This document shows positions 38,049 through 48,249 of a DNA stretch of 64,000 bases, one piece after another. A program made the position numbers and the translations under genes. Every line of letters begins with the position of its first letter. Positions within the stretch are counted from its first letter, which is position 1. The stretch is from Sepiola atlantica (lineage: Eukaryota > Mollusca > Cephalopoda > Sepiida > Sepiolidae). Below the pieces are notes generated by a model, which was not told where the DNA came from, searched no databases, and saw only the letters and a list, made by a program, of their open reading frames with translations. The stretch lies in NCBI GenBank assembly GCA_963556195.1, contig OY744531.1, positions 100,624,623 to 100,688,622 of the forward strand, given 5' to 3'.

Positions 38049-38927
38049 TGGGTATCTTTTACAATAATCCGCAGAGTGAAAACGCTCAAAAAACAAATAT
38101 ACAACAAATAAAAGTAACTGTAGCCGATAAAAGTTATTTTCCAACTTATCTGTATCATTTGTTTGTATTTTTAAGCCGTTTCAGCTGCTGTTTATTAGAA
38201 ATCAGTATTTTTGTCACATGAACACGTGGGGTGGGGGTTCGTAAGCGAGGCAGGAAAATAGGCTCGTCGGCGCCATTTTGTTTTAGTAAAAAGTTAGTAA
38301 AAAATTTTTTTACATCTAATAAAAACCCATTTATACTACGTAAAAATACAAACAAATTTCATAGGTAAGTAGGAAAATATATATTCTCGACGTAGGTCAC
38401 ATTCACTTGTATATTTATTTTCATTTTTTACCCCATTCTTGTTCTTTTTTTTGGGGTATCTTTTACGACGCTCAGCAGAGTCGTGAACGGGTTCAAGAAA
38501 ACGAACGATAAAGTGATTAAAAACATAAATATGCAACAAGTAAAGGCGACCTAAGTCGAGAATAGATATTTTCCTACTTAGCTATGATATTTGTTTATAT
38601 TTTTACATAGTATAGATGGGTTGTTATTAGATGTAAAAATAAAATTCTAGTTTTTTTTTTGCACAAAAACAAAATGGCGGTCGGTCGTGATTCTCTTACA
38701 TAGCCCCCCACGACCGCCATGTTGGATTTTGCGATTTTGGTGTGACGAACAATTTAGTTTCTAATAAATAGCACTTCGAACGGGTTAAAAATACAAACAA
38801 ATGTCATAGGTAAGTTTGAAAATAACTTTTATCGCCTACAGTTACTTTTATCGCCTACAGTTACTTTTATTTGTTGTATATTTGTTTTTTGAGCGTTTTC
38901 ACTCTGCGGATTATTGTAAAAGATACC
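38049..38927. repeat. Nested inverted-repeat element, ~880 bp
   Basis: The outer arms begin GGGTATCTTTTACAATAATC (38049) and end GATTATTGTAAAAGATACCC (38927). They share CGCAGAGTGAAAACGCTCAA, ACAAATATACAACAAATAAA and AAAGTAACTGTAG; the right arm has a duplicated ~21-bp segment containing TTTTATCGCCTACAG. Inside is a second palindrome around 38310-38645 (TTTTTACATCTAATAAAAAC with its complement) and a third copy of the GGGTATCTTTTAC tip at 38454. This suggests one foldback family inserted into another, or inversion duplication of one element. Confidence 0.75.
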
Positions 38928-39655
38928 CTGATCCCCCATTTCGGGCCACTCTAGTGTTTTAGGCCACTGAAAACAATTTGTTTACTACTAATCCTAAGCA
39001 TGTGGGTCTGTCAGCGTTCGGTTAGAAAAACGTAACAAATGTTTCAGGAACAAAAAATTATTGAGGAGAAATAATTTTTTTTTTTTAATTCTTGAGGAAG
39101 GCGAAATGCAGCTATATCACTGCAAATGAAACAACAAGTTAATATCGGGTTAAAAAAATTCATTTAAACTCGGTAAGAAGAGGAGACAATGCAAAACTGA
39201 AAATAAGCGAAACGAAATTGATGCAGTCAAGATAGTTCAATAGGACCATTTCTTGAAATAAAATTTGCAATAGCGTAAAATAAAACAACATTTTAAAACC
39301 GTATTTTTTTTAAATACGAAATTAAATCCATCACAATGCATTTCGGTTTCTTCGTAAAAGATTAAAATGGATAACTTGTTTAGCAAAACAATAAACATTA
39401 AACAAGTTCGCCATTTTGGTATTAGGACCTACGCTACAATCGACTTGGAGTCGGTACTTTCCGGGTGTTTACGTAAACTGTCGGAAAGTACGGAAGCGGT
39501 TAGCCAATCAAATTGCGAGAAAATAAACCGAGACAACATTTCAACTGATTGAAATGAATAAGCAGACAACATGTCAACATTTCAACTGATTGAAACGCAG
39601 AAGTACTGCAATACATTTTTAAGAGCTATCACTGCCTGTTGTGTCTCCTGAAGGA
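38928..39655. other. AT-rich spacer with a short inverted repeat, no gene seen
   Basis: 39440-39500 contains CGGTACTTTCCG and CGGAAAGTAC in inverted orientation, matching the better hairpin at 40190-40240. The plus frame at 39367-39552 (61 codons) spans that repeat and is not supported as a gene. Confidence 0.5.
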
Positions 39656-39659
39656 GTGA

Positions 39660-39990
39660 TTAACCTTTATAAAGAAGAAAAACTAATCACTAAAGAAAAA
39701 AGATGTTCAGGCAAAAAAAAGAAACTTCAATACCTAACCCTAACCTTAAACCGTAACTCTAACGAAACCAAAAATAATTTTAGTAAAAAACAAAAACAAA
39801 AAAAAAACTAATCCTAAACACTAACCCTAACGACGCCATTTTTACCTGATTTTGTCAAGAAGAAAAACTGATCGCAAAAGAAAAAAAATGTTCAGACAAA
39901 AAAAAAAAACACTTTAATACCTAACCCTAACCCCTAATCCAAACGAAACCAAAAATATTTTCAGTAGAAAAAAAAAACATTTTAAAAATA
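39660..39990. repeat. Tandem duplication of a ~186-bp unit with CTAACCCTAACC
   Basis: AAGAAGAAAAACTAATCAC at about 39673 recurs as AAGAAGAAAAACTGATCGC at about 39859. Both are followed by AAAAAATGTTCAG(G/A)CAAAAA, then AATACCTAACCCTAACC and GAAACCAAAAATA. The CCCTAA-type motif is telomere-like. Confidence 0.75.
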
Positions 39991-40184
39991 TGATTTTTCA
40001 CCTGTTTATTTTTTTTTTTTTTCGTTAAAAAAATAAATATTTCTTTCATACAATTTAACTAAATGTATTGATTTTTTTTTTTTTTTTTTGCTTTAAATGT
40101 TGGTTAATGTTTGTTTCCCCCCTGTAAATTCAGCCACTTTAAAAAATAAAAAAATTTATTATTTTTTTTACGCAGGTAGGTGGA

Positions 40185-40380
40185 CTTAGCGTCGGTACTT
40201 TCCGGTGGTTGACGTAAACATCCGGAAAGTATCGACGCCAAGTCGATTTTAGCGTGAGTCCTAATCTAAGAAAGCACCGCCATTTTAATTTTTTACATTG
40301 GGACCCGCGCTAACTTTGACTCTAACCCTAATCCTAACGACGGGGTCAAAGTTAGCGCGGGTCCTAATGTAAAAAAGCAT
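40185..40380. repeat. Two adjacent hairpins with shared tips
   Basis: At 40187-40237, GCGTCGGTACTTTCCGG is inverted as CCGGAAAGTATCGACGC. At 40297-40376, TTTTTTACATTGGGACCCGC plus GCTAACTTTGAC is inverted as GTCAAAGTTAGCGCGGGTCC plus TAATGTAAAAAA, around a loop with CTAACCCTAATCCTAAC. A GTGAGTCCTAATCTAAGAAA copy lies between them. Probably small MITE termini. Confidence 0.75.
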
Positions 40381-41158
40381 CTAATTTTTCATTAATAGTT
40401 GTAAATAAAGAATGGATTACTTCGTGAAACTTCAAAATCTGAAATGAATTTCGAAGTATTTGAACTGTAAAATAGAAAATTATTTCTGTCTTTGAAATTC
40501 TCAGCAAATCCTCATGTATTGAAAGTTATTTTTATTCAAAGCTATTTTTATAAATAGAGAATTAAAAGCAACGTTACCTTAAGTGGTTAGTAATAGTTTA
40601 TAACAATGTAGTTGAATTAATGATTTAATGAGCGAACGTTAGCGTAATAAATATATACATTTTTTTTAAATAATAATAATAATTTCGTAAAAGAAATAAA
40701 AGAGAAACAAAAAATGAACGTAAAACGACTCCCGAGCAACGCCGGGTGAGTAAAAAATAGTTATTTATCTCCCTTAGATGCAGCATCGCTAGGTGGCGTT
40801 CCGATGCAATTAGATCAACCAATCAGTTCTCAGTATTTCTGAAATGGCGGCTAATGTAACTTTCTTGAGAAATTAAGGTAGGAGATCTTGCCATGTGTTT
40901 CCTTTTTATTGTTGTTATTTTTATAAAAAGTTGTTCAAACTTTAATTGAATTCATGTAATATGAAAAAACTCATTAATCTGTGTACAAAGCATTAATATA
41001 TTTATTTTAACTTTTGTGTTTACAACTTTCCCGTATTTTTTTTTTTTTACGAAACTGCGAAAAACACCGGAGATTTGTCAACAATATAAACTTTTTTTTC
41101 CATAAAAAATAATCTATTTTTAAATTAAGTTTTTTGTTTCGTACCAAATCAATTGGAA
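40381..41158. other. AT-rich spacer, no gene seen
   Basis: Contains CCCGAGCAACGCCGGGTGAG near 40731, resembling the end motif described at 44191, and GAAATGGCGGCTAATG near 40841. The minus frame at 40625-40822 has no family support. Confidence 0.4.
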
Positions 41159-41172
41159 ATCAATTAAGAGTA

Positions 41173-41514
41173 TTGATTTACTCCTCTCCAGGAGTTAGGC
41201 ACAAGGCCAGTTTTTATCTTACTCCCACAAGTAAGATGTGACCCAAGGTCGGGTCGGGAAAGTGGGGTTTAAAAATTGCCTGGGCAGCCCCGTCGGCATT
41301 CCCCAGTAGGGGCGCCTCAGGCAGTAAGCAATAAACTTACTCTTCCCCAAAGAGGGGAGGCAAAGCCTGGGAGGGTGGACCTCCTAGAACTGCACAGGAC
41401 AGACCCATAGACCGGCGTAAATCAAGACCCGAAGGCCAAGACAATACCAGTCTATGGGGTGCAGTATCCATCGGAACAGATACTAGACTTTGATCTTAGC
41501 CAAAAGGCCAATAG
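41173..41514 (-). mobile_element. SINE with a U2 snRNA-derived head, 14-bp TSD
   Basis: Read on the minus strand, the element starts CTATTGGCCTTTTGGCTAAG and continues ATCAAAGTCTAGTATCTGTT, which is the 5' end of U2 snRNA (about the first 45 nt) with a few changes. It then switches to a non-U2 body of about 295 nt containing CTTGGCCTTCGGGTCTTGAT, a GC-rich core (GCCTGAGGCGCCCC, CCGACGGGGCTGCCCAGGCA) and the hairpin ATCTTAC/GTAAGAT, ending GGAGAGGAGTAAATCAA. Direct repeats of ATCAATTAAGAGTA flank it at 41159-41172 and 41515-41528, the expected mark of LINE-driven target-primed insertion. A small stem AGTATC/GATACT lies at the head-body junction. Known SINE heads come from tRNA, 7SL, 5S rRNA and, rarely, U1/U2 snRNA; this belongs to the last type. 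Confidence 0.9.
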
Positions 41515-41704
41515 ATCAATTAAGAGTAATCACGTAGTTTCCCGACGTGACAATTTTATCGGAAAGGCGATGTGGAATACCTCAAAACAATTTCGTTTTT
41601 AAGATTATGACATGCTGAAAGTAGTGGCGTTAAAATCAATTTAATATGACGTATAAAATAGGGGAAAAAAACTTTTTAAACCCACATACTGGCATATTTC
41701 CAAT

Positions 41705-41732
41705 ATGGCGGCCTCGTTTGCTACTTACCCAA
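41705..41732 (+). CDS. Possible first coding exon (weak)
   Basis: ATGGCGGCCTCGTTTGCTAC gives MAASFATYP, and a perfect donor GTAAGTA follows at 41733. A TATAAAATA sequence lies about 50 bp upstream (near 41650). No later exon was found in the window, and ATGGCGGC motifs recur elsewhere (for example 38673, 40846 and 60025), so this may be chance. Confidence 0.2.
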
Positions 41733-41739
41733 GTAAGTA

Positions 41740-42590
41740 TAAGTATCGTTGCTCCTTGAAATACCCGCTAATTATCTTACTTTTTTCAAGTAGTACAAAC
41801 ACGTGGTTAATTCCTATTTCAGTCACCTAAATTATTTAGAGTAAAAATGGGCTTACATCAATTCCAAACAACTTTACTTGAACAATGTTTGATTCACGCT
41901 GAAAGGGTTTTTTTTTTAAATACTTTTTTGAAATTAGTTGACAACATTTTATCAGAAGAAACTATTAAATAAGACATTTAAAGAGAAAAATAAACTAACC
42001 CTGAGTCCGAGTGCTTCATCCTCTCCCCAAAAAACCCTAACCCTAAGTACTAAGGGAAGTGAATTAATTGTGGCGAAGCCTTCCTCCACAAAAGACGCAT
42101 CTAATAGCCCCCAAAAGTGGAAGCCTTCCCCATCCACTCCTTCACAGCCCCCCCCCCCCCTTAACCCAACCCCCAAATGGTTATCAGCCCTAAGAAAAAG
42201 CTAGTGTGGCCCGGAACTGGGGGATTATTTCATGCAAACTTTATACGTGAAACTGATCCCCCACTCTTAAATTCTAAATTACTTTATTTTTTTCTTCTTC
42301 TTTACGCCAGGTTTAGGAGTGTAGTGTTCACACGTAATCTCCCCCAAAAAGTAGAATCTTATTTCATTTTGTTGGATGAGTTAACTGATTTATCTACAAA
42401 TATGCCCAATGTTTTAGTATTTTTAAAATAAATAAGCTATAGCAAGTTTCAGCATATACATGAAACGCTGCAAGGAAAAATTGACCAAAAAGTATAGTCG
42501 CCATCTTTATAGACAAGTTTGCGAAGAAATTCAAGTTTCTAATTTTCTAGTTAAATGATAATTGAATTGTCGTTCTTCCTTTGCTAGCGT
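41740..42590. other. Repeat-derived spacer, no gene seen
   Basis: Contains CTAACCCTGAGTCCGAGTG (near 41995), also present near 36550-36620, and AACTGATCCCCCACTCTTAA (near 42250), related to the tips of the inverted repeat at 53151-53932. Small frames on both strands (41938-42431) fall in these repeats. Confidence 0.45.
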
Positions 42591-42594
42591 CTTT

Positions 42595-42860
42595 TTTTTT
42601 ACTTTCTGTATTTACTAATGCGTCACCACTTATCAAGGCTAAAAGCGACTCAAGGGTTACGGAAATGGCTAGATTGTCAGTTAAATGATGATGACTATTA
42701 TGAGAGGATTGAAAATAATGAATAAAATGTGATGACCTATGACGTCGGTTTATGACAAGTGTTTATTGACATTGGGTTTGAAGATGACCATATTGTAGCC
42801 CTCAGGGAAGGAATCATGTTGCAAAATGTTCCACAGATAGGAAGTTAGGCACACAGAGAA
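42595..42860. repeat. Dispersed repeat, copy A (partner at 45035-45260)
   Basis: Shares ACTAATG.GTCA.ACTTATCAAGGC, ACTCAAGG, CAGTTA.ATGATG, CTATTATGAGAGGATTG and GTTCCACAGATAGGAAGT with the second copy. It may be the 3' region of a retroelement, as it lies just before the LINE fragment. Confidence 0.65.
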
Positions 42861-42924
42861 AGAAAGGAAAGTTCTTTACCGTAGCGGTAGAACGACATGG
42901 AAATAACGATATAGTCGAGATTGA

Positions 42925-43680
42925 ATCCTTAGAAAATGACCTCCAGTCTGTAGTGGATTGAGGTAAATAATGGACGGTAACTTTTAATGCCGCAAAGACT
43001 AGCTACTTTGATTCAGTAACTACAAGAAACCTCTTCAACCACCGATTGTCATGGCAAATAACACCCTACCTGAGAGTTCATCATTCAAACTCCTCAGCCT
43101 AGCATTCACAGGTAACATGAATTGGAATAAATACATTGAAGACATTGCCACGGCTGGTGCAAAGAAGGTGGGCTCCCTCTACCGTGCTAGTAAATTTCTC
43201 ACACCTGACATTACCCTATATCTCTACAAAGCCACCATCCGCCCATGCATGGAGTATTGTTGCCACATCTGGGCTGGTGCATCATCCACTAGTCTCTCCC
43301 TCTTAGACAAGGTCCAAAAAAGAGTCGCCAACTTAATAGGTCCCTCACTATCCACCAAGCTCCAGCCCCTATCCCACCGCCAGAATGTTGTTTCCTTGTG
43401 CCTGTTTTACAAGTACTTCAATGGATTGTGTTCTGATGAACTTGCTGCTCTGGTGCTCCCACGAAGCAAATTCAGTAGACCAACCCGACAATATGCCAAA
43501 TCCCATCCGTTCACTGTGGAGGTCCCCAGACGACGAAGAGCTTTCTACTCCAAAAGCTTCTTTCCTTGTGCTGCTGGACTCTAAAATTCCCTCCCCGCTC
43601 CCTGTTTTCCTGACGGTACTGACATGCAGAAATTTAAAACTAATGTAAACAGACATCTCGCTGCACAGCTCCCAATTTAG
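42925..43680 (+). pseudogene. Non-LTR retrotransposon reverse-transcriptase 3' fragment, decayed
   Basis: An open stretch at 43051-43584 encodes the C-terminal region of a LINE reverse transcriptase, recognisable by YKATIRPCMEYCCHIWAG, LLDKVQKRVANL, LQPLSHRQNVVSLCLFYKYF and the HPFTVEVPRR segment. Reading continues past a stop at 43582-43584 (TAA at an expected Trp codon) through NSLPAPCF and KFKTNVNRHL to a natural stop near 43680. Upstream, W-TVTFNAAKT is in line with the family but is preceded by further stops (near 42959 and 42970). The catalytic core of the enzyme is missing, so this is a 5'-truncated dead copy, as is usual for LINEs. Confidence 0.85.
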
Positions 43681-43859
43681 GTTGACCCCCTCCCCCCAAT
43701 TTTTTTTTAAACTCTCACCCTTTTTCTCAGTGGCCCCTTACGTTTACAGTGGTGGCCTGCCTTGTTTGGGGTGAACTATGCAAACAAACAAAAAAAACAC
43801 CACCAACATGTGAGAAAGTGGTTGTAGAGAACAGAAAAGATCTAACCCTAACCACTGAA

Positions 43860-43995
43860 GCGCAAAGATCGATTTTGAACTCTGTCAAAGCAACAAAAAA
43901 AGTCATTTGAGCTGCACATCCCCAAATGTGACAGCAGTACTTCATTTGAGGATGTATTGTCAACCAAGCTCCAACCCCTGATCGTTGCAGCATGT
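43860..43995 (-). pseudogene. Rearranged fragment of the same LINE
   Basis: The minus strand encodes HPQMKYCCHIWGCAAQ, matching RPCMEYCCHIWAGA of the copy at 43051. Immediately beside it the plus strand has CAACCAAGCTCCAACCCCTG, matching the STKLQPL segment in the other orientation. Two pieces of the element have been joined in opposite directions. Confidence 0.55.
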
Positions 43996-45030
43996 TAAGA
44001 AGAATAAAAGAATATTTTTAATTCTTTTCAGAAAATACTTTGTCAGGGTCGGAATTATTTTCAAATGACCACCATCTTAAAAAATGGAATATAACTCTGT
44101 ATTTGTCAATACAGAGTTGTTGCCCTTTGTTTGGAAAAAAAATCGTCATAATTTTTTTGGTTTTTTTTTTAAGTGCACTTAGGTATATTACCGAGCAACG
44201 CCAGCTACGTACAGCTAGTTTTAATACGTAAGCACTAAAGTCAGTGTTTTTGTTTTAATCGAAGAGAAGACAATTGGGAAACTTCTTGATAACTTTATTT
44301 TTAAGTAAAAAATAATTTTCTGTAACTTTATTTTGAAGATTTATTTTTAGGGTTGGCGTTGAACATTTATCACATTTAAGCTGTCATTCTTTTGAATACT
44401 CCATAAACTGAACAGTAAACGTTAATAGCTAACATTTTCTTATATCTTCTTAATCTAATATATAAATTTGCTATCGATAGCTTTCTCCAAACAAAATCGG
44501 TATTTGATTTTTGTTTGTCAGTTTTTTTGGTAGATCATTGCAGCATGTTGTTACGAACAATAAAATATTTTTCCATTTAACTCTTTCCAGAAAATACTTT
44601 GGCCGGGTCGGAATTATTTTCATAGTTTTATGTAAAAACTTGGCCATTTTATGAAATATTGAGTCTTTGTTTTTCTTTGTATTAGAGTAAGATTTTTTTA
44701 ATTTATTTTTTTTGTTTTGTTTTGTGACTTTATAAGATTACTTTATGGGGGGGGGGGTTAAAATACGGTTGTAGCGATATCCGTTGGCACCATCTTGCTT
44801 AACAGCCCGAGGGCCAAGAGCCATTAGGCACGGATGGCTTGATTGTAAACTGGCCGCAGGTTTGCGCATAGACTACCGATCACTGACTCACATGAAACTT
44901 AACTGAATACGACACCTATAGACTTGCAGGCTCTCTCCCTTTAAATCAGACAGGTTTCTATGAAGTGTGTTGAAAAGACAACTACGCTCAAACCTTAGCT
45001 TTTATTTGCCTCTCATTATTTTTTTTTGTA
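43996..45030. other. AT-rich spacer with a Helitron-like end
   Basis: ACCGAGCAACGCCAGCTACG followed by TACAGCTAGTTT at 44191-44223 resembles Helitron 3' ends (hairpin remnant then CTAG before T). A similar GTACAGCTAGTT is on the minus strand near 58905, and CCCGGGCGACGCCGGGAC followed by CTGCTAGTA is at 53997-54030. 44020-44070 and 44575-44625 share TTTTTCCAGAAAATACTTTG and GGTCGGAATTATTTTCA. No gene seen. Confidence 0.35.
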
Positions 45031-45034
45031 CTAA

Positions 45035-45500
45035 TGATTCAGTACTTATCAAGGCCCAAAGGCCACTCGAGGATAAGGGTTAATGAGATTATCAGTTAGA
45101 TAATGAACAATACTATGAGAGGATTGGAAACAATGAATGGAATGGGAAGAATTTGATTCTTTAAAAGGATGGCTCCTATTTGTTAACATTGAACTTGAAA
45201 ACAACCATGTTGCAGTTAGCTGGGAAGTGGCCTCGTGGTATTGTATTCCACAGATGGGAAGTTCTTGGAAGTGCCATTTGGTTTTAGGTACACAGGAATA
45301 AACTGGTGACTCATCATCATCATCATCATCAACCGGTTTATTTGTTGAATCAGGCCACAATTAATCCTCTGATGAGGGTGGGGCCTGATTGTCTAGTCTC
45401 GAAATCTAAGTCTTCCTCTCCACTCCTGCCTTTGGCAAGGCTTGATGGAATCCATACCCATGGCCTTCCTATCACGTTTGACTACGTCCTCCCAAGTCAA
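45035..45500. repeat. Dispersed repeat copy B plus (CAT)n and adjoining repeat
   Basis: 45035-45260 matches 42595-42860 (TATGAGAGGATTGGAAAC, TATTCCACAGATGGGAAGTT). It is followed by a CAT microsatellite (about 45311-45330) and TTTGTTGAATCAGGCCACAA, CCTCTGATGAGGGTGGGG and GTCTTCCTCTCCACTCCTGC, a segment with the look of a dispersed invertebrate repeat. The frames at 45049-45360 (minus) and 45306-45749 (plus) lie in these repeats. Confidence 0.6.
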
Positions 45501-45744
45501 CTTGGGTCTGCCAGTGGTGATGTTCTCTGCTGTATTTTTGCTGCGTGTGTGTTTTCATTTTTTTACACAAAGTATTATGAGAGTGACTACAGGCATTTCA
45601 TAAATCTACAGCAAATCATCGCACAAGTGACATTTTCATTTCATCCCGGTGTTGGTCTAGCCTGCGATCCTGGAAGGAAGATTTTACCTTTTTTATTACA
45701 ATTGCCACCCCCTGATAGTCCTGGAGAGCCTGATCAAAGAGTAC

Positions 45745-45808
45745 TTTAATGAAACACTCGGATATGTATGTATCTCAATACATAGATATCCGAGTGTTCC
45801 ATTAAAGT
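45745..45808. repeat. Short palindromic hairpin
   Basis: TTTAATGAAACACTCGGATA and TATCCGAGTGTTCCATTAAA are complementary with one mismatch around TGTATGTATCTCAATACATAGA. The loop itself can pair (TGTAT/ATACA). Confidence 0.85.
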
Positions 45809-45809
45809 C

Positions 45810-46319
45810 CTCCTTTACCTCTCAAACGTTGAGTTAGTAAAGAAATGAAGAACATTAATGTTCGTCTCCTCAGTTGATTGGTGGAATATCCAGCTTAGTG
45901 TTGTTACTTGAGGTAACATCACTTGGAGAAGATGCACCATTCCTCGTATGAGCCAGTGTGTAGCCGTGTCGAGGGGATCTTATTTGGGTTTCGAATACAA
46001 TGTTATTTTGAATATTTGGTCAGGGTTTACTTGTAGGGGAAAGTATCCTCATGCCAGGTTGTCCTGACAAACCCCTGTACAGACAGACCTTAGACACTTG
46101 AGGATGGTGTCTAGTAGGCGTTATGGTCGGTAATTATTTACGGTGAATGGGTTTTGACATTACTCCCAAACAACTTGTGTTTACTTTAAATCATAAATAA
46201 AATAACAATAAATGAATTAGTTATAGCAAGTTCATGTGTACATGCGAAATGATTAAAACTGTCCTTAATCGATAAATTCAATATGAATTCCTGAATTATT
46301 TCAGGTGACAAGGGAGGTG
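45810..46319. other. Spacer, no gene seen
   Basis: No splice-bounded exon or repeat copy was recognised here. Composition is moderate; TAGACACTTGAGGATGGTGT (near 46090) hints at an old repeat. Confidence 0.4.
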
Positions 46320-46540
46320 TTAGATGAAAATATAACGAGCACCTTCTCTGTCTGTCTGTCTTTTGTCTGTCTGTCTGTCCATCGTGGAGAATTTTTGTAA
46401 ACGTAATTTCAAAGTCAGAAACATGAAAAATACATTAGGGCACATATTAACGACTAAATAAACAATAAATAATTTTGGCGCCAATGCCGCGATTCGAACT
46501 CGCAACTGCCCGACACGCTATCGACTGAGCTACGAGGGAA
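46320..46540 (-). mobile_element. tRNA-derived SINE with ACAGACAG-type tail
   Basis: The minus strand begins CCCTCGTAGCTCAGTCGATA (box A, TAGCTCAGTCGATAG) and has GCGAGTTCGAATCGCGGC (box B). The anticodon region is too short for a real tRNA, so this is a degenerate tRNA-like head rather than a tRNA gene. The body ends in GATGGACAGACAGACAAAAG and ACAGACAGACAGAGAAGG, the kind of tail often shared with RTE-type LINEs. Confidence 0.7.
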
Positions 46541-47890
46541 GTGATAAAATACGAGTTGATTTTCCTACTTAAACAAATGTTTTTTTACACTTCTTTCAGT
46601 TAGCAATGAATAATTGTATAATAACTTGTTCTTCATAAACTTTGGGGTCTGCGTTCGCGCTCGATTTTTTAAAGGGTGGGGTTTCCTCTCCACACACACA
46701 CACACACACACTTTTTTTTTTCCTTTTAAAACAAAATATTCGGAGACAAATTAAAAAAAATTTTTTTTTTTTTTTCAACTAAAAATGTCTCACCATCCAA
46801 GAACGTGGCAGCCTAGCAAAAATAGACGACCGTTAGAATAAATATGGAAAAAAAATTTTGTATTTTAAAAATAAGTAACTCTTGCCATTATCTCGCTTGC
46901 CTCAGTCAAAGATACTTTGAGAAGAGTTACGTCCCTAGCATTCATTTTCAGAGAGTATATTTCGATGGACGTGCATTGCACAGCAGCTTCAATTAATTTC
47001 CTCAGAGTAAATTCTTCTTTCAGTTATAAATAATATTAATAAATATTATTATTGATCTATACCTAAGATTTTTGATCCAAATTGATTTTCATATATTCGT
47101 CCTATGTCTAAGAACATCACTTCAATAACCAACACGGTCACATCAGGAGGTAAGTATAAAATCATAATATATAACTAAGGGAGATAGCCCTCTTTCATGC
47201 ACTCTTATTTATTAAAAAAAATTTAATAATGAGCCACCATAAACAAGAAATTACAAAAGAAACTAAACTCTATGAAGTCATTTTTAAGTTTTTCAGCTCA
47301 AAAGCAAAAGATTGTTCATTGTAACGGCATTCAGCCATGGTAGGTTGAACCGGCTTCAGATCAGTTCACCGCTCAAGACGGTCCAGCCGCGTCGATTCAC
47401 AGCTGAGCTATCTGCATACTTCAGCCAGTCCCGGTTCCGGTGACGAATACCAAAAACGTGAGGGCCACCTACTAGCTCCATGTCTGTCTTCATCGTTTTA
47501 ATCCGTTGTAATGTTTCGTTATTTATTGCACTGGATAGGTTTTTGAAATAAAATTAAGGTTCGCCGTTCCAAAAACATATCTTGCGTAATACCATCGGTT
47601 TGTTTTGAAAGTGAAAAATTGGTCTTCATTACACGAGTCAATAGTTGCTTGAACAGAATTACTTCCCCTTCATTGAAATTTACATTTTAAAAAGTTGATA
47701 GAATTTAAAAACTTGTTTTTACATTTCTGTGATGAAAACAGAGCTTGATATGTTATTGCTAGTATATACATACGTGAAAATAATGTGACCCGTTGGATCA
47801 ACCGTTTAGATCAGGTTTTTGAATTAGGAATAAGCAAGTTTGCAAAGCCAGTTAAATATTTGAAAAAAAAAGATAAAATTCAAAATTAGT
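46541..47890. other. AT-rich spacer with an unidentified GC-richer repeat
   Basis: A CA microsatellite lies at 46693-46711. 47335-47480 is GC-richer than its surroundings; on its minus strand TAGCTCAGCTGTGAATCG and, about 58 nt on, CCGGTTCAACC resemble degenerate tRNA boxes A and B, so a SINE relic is possible but weak. No exon was recognised. Confidence 0.35.
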
Positions 47891-47904
47891 CTTTCTGTTT
47901 GTTA

Positions 47905-47907
<3 letters not shown>

Positions 47908-47982
<75 letters not shown>
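47908..47982. repeat. (CT)n microsatellite
   Basis: About 37 TC units with a single interruption (CTTTCTC near 47930). Confidence 0.97.
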
Positions 47983-47986
<4 letters not shown>

Positions 47987-48029
47987 TATGGGTTAAATAG
48001 CATGACTGCATGTCGTTATTACATCATTT

Positions 48030-48082
48030 TTTATAGTTCCTTTGCCTTTTGGCTAAGATCAAAGTGTAGTATCTGCTTAACG
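48030..48082 (+). mobile_element. Isolated U2 snRNA-like head fragment
   Basis: TTTGCCTTTTGGCTAAGATC followed by AAAGTGTAGTATCTGCTTAA is the 5' end of U2 snRNA, including the intact GTAGTA branch-site recognition motif. The match ends after about 45 nt and AT-rich DNA follows, so it is not a full U2 gene. It ends about 170 bp before the tandem SINE-body array and has the same orientation. Confidence 0.75.
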
Positions 48083-48249
48083 AAAATATTGCGTATATAT
48101 AAGAAAATGTGAAAATGCAAATTACAAATGTATATTACAGAATGTTAATTTATTAGAAACTGTTTATAAAATAAATATGCAAATTAGCAAAATCTGAAGC
48201 TGTTTATGGGTGTTTGCAGATTACTATGTATACAGTATTTCAAACTGTT

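Noticed and set aside
45370..45400. Hammerhead core CTGATGAG near 45372, and CTGATGA near 29957 and 58532
   Set aside because: No GAAA partner with pairing stems follows at any of these sites.
45306..45749. 147-codon plus-strand frame
   Set aside because: Starts in a CAT microsatellite (poly-His) and runs through a dispersed repeat.
46477..46540. Genuine tRNA gene on the minus strand
   Set aside because: Boxes A and B are present but the anticodon arm is too short and no acceptor stem pairs; it sits at the head of a SINE.
48030..48082. Functional U2 snRNA gene
   Set aside because: Only the first ~45 nt match; the Sm site and the 3' half of U2 are absent, as they are in the 41-kb copy.
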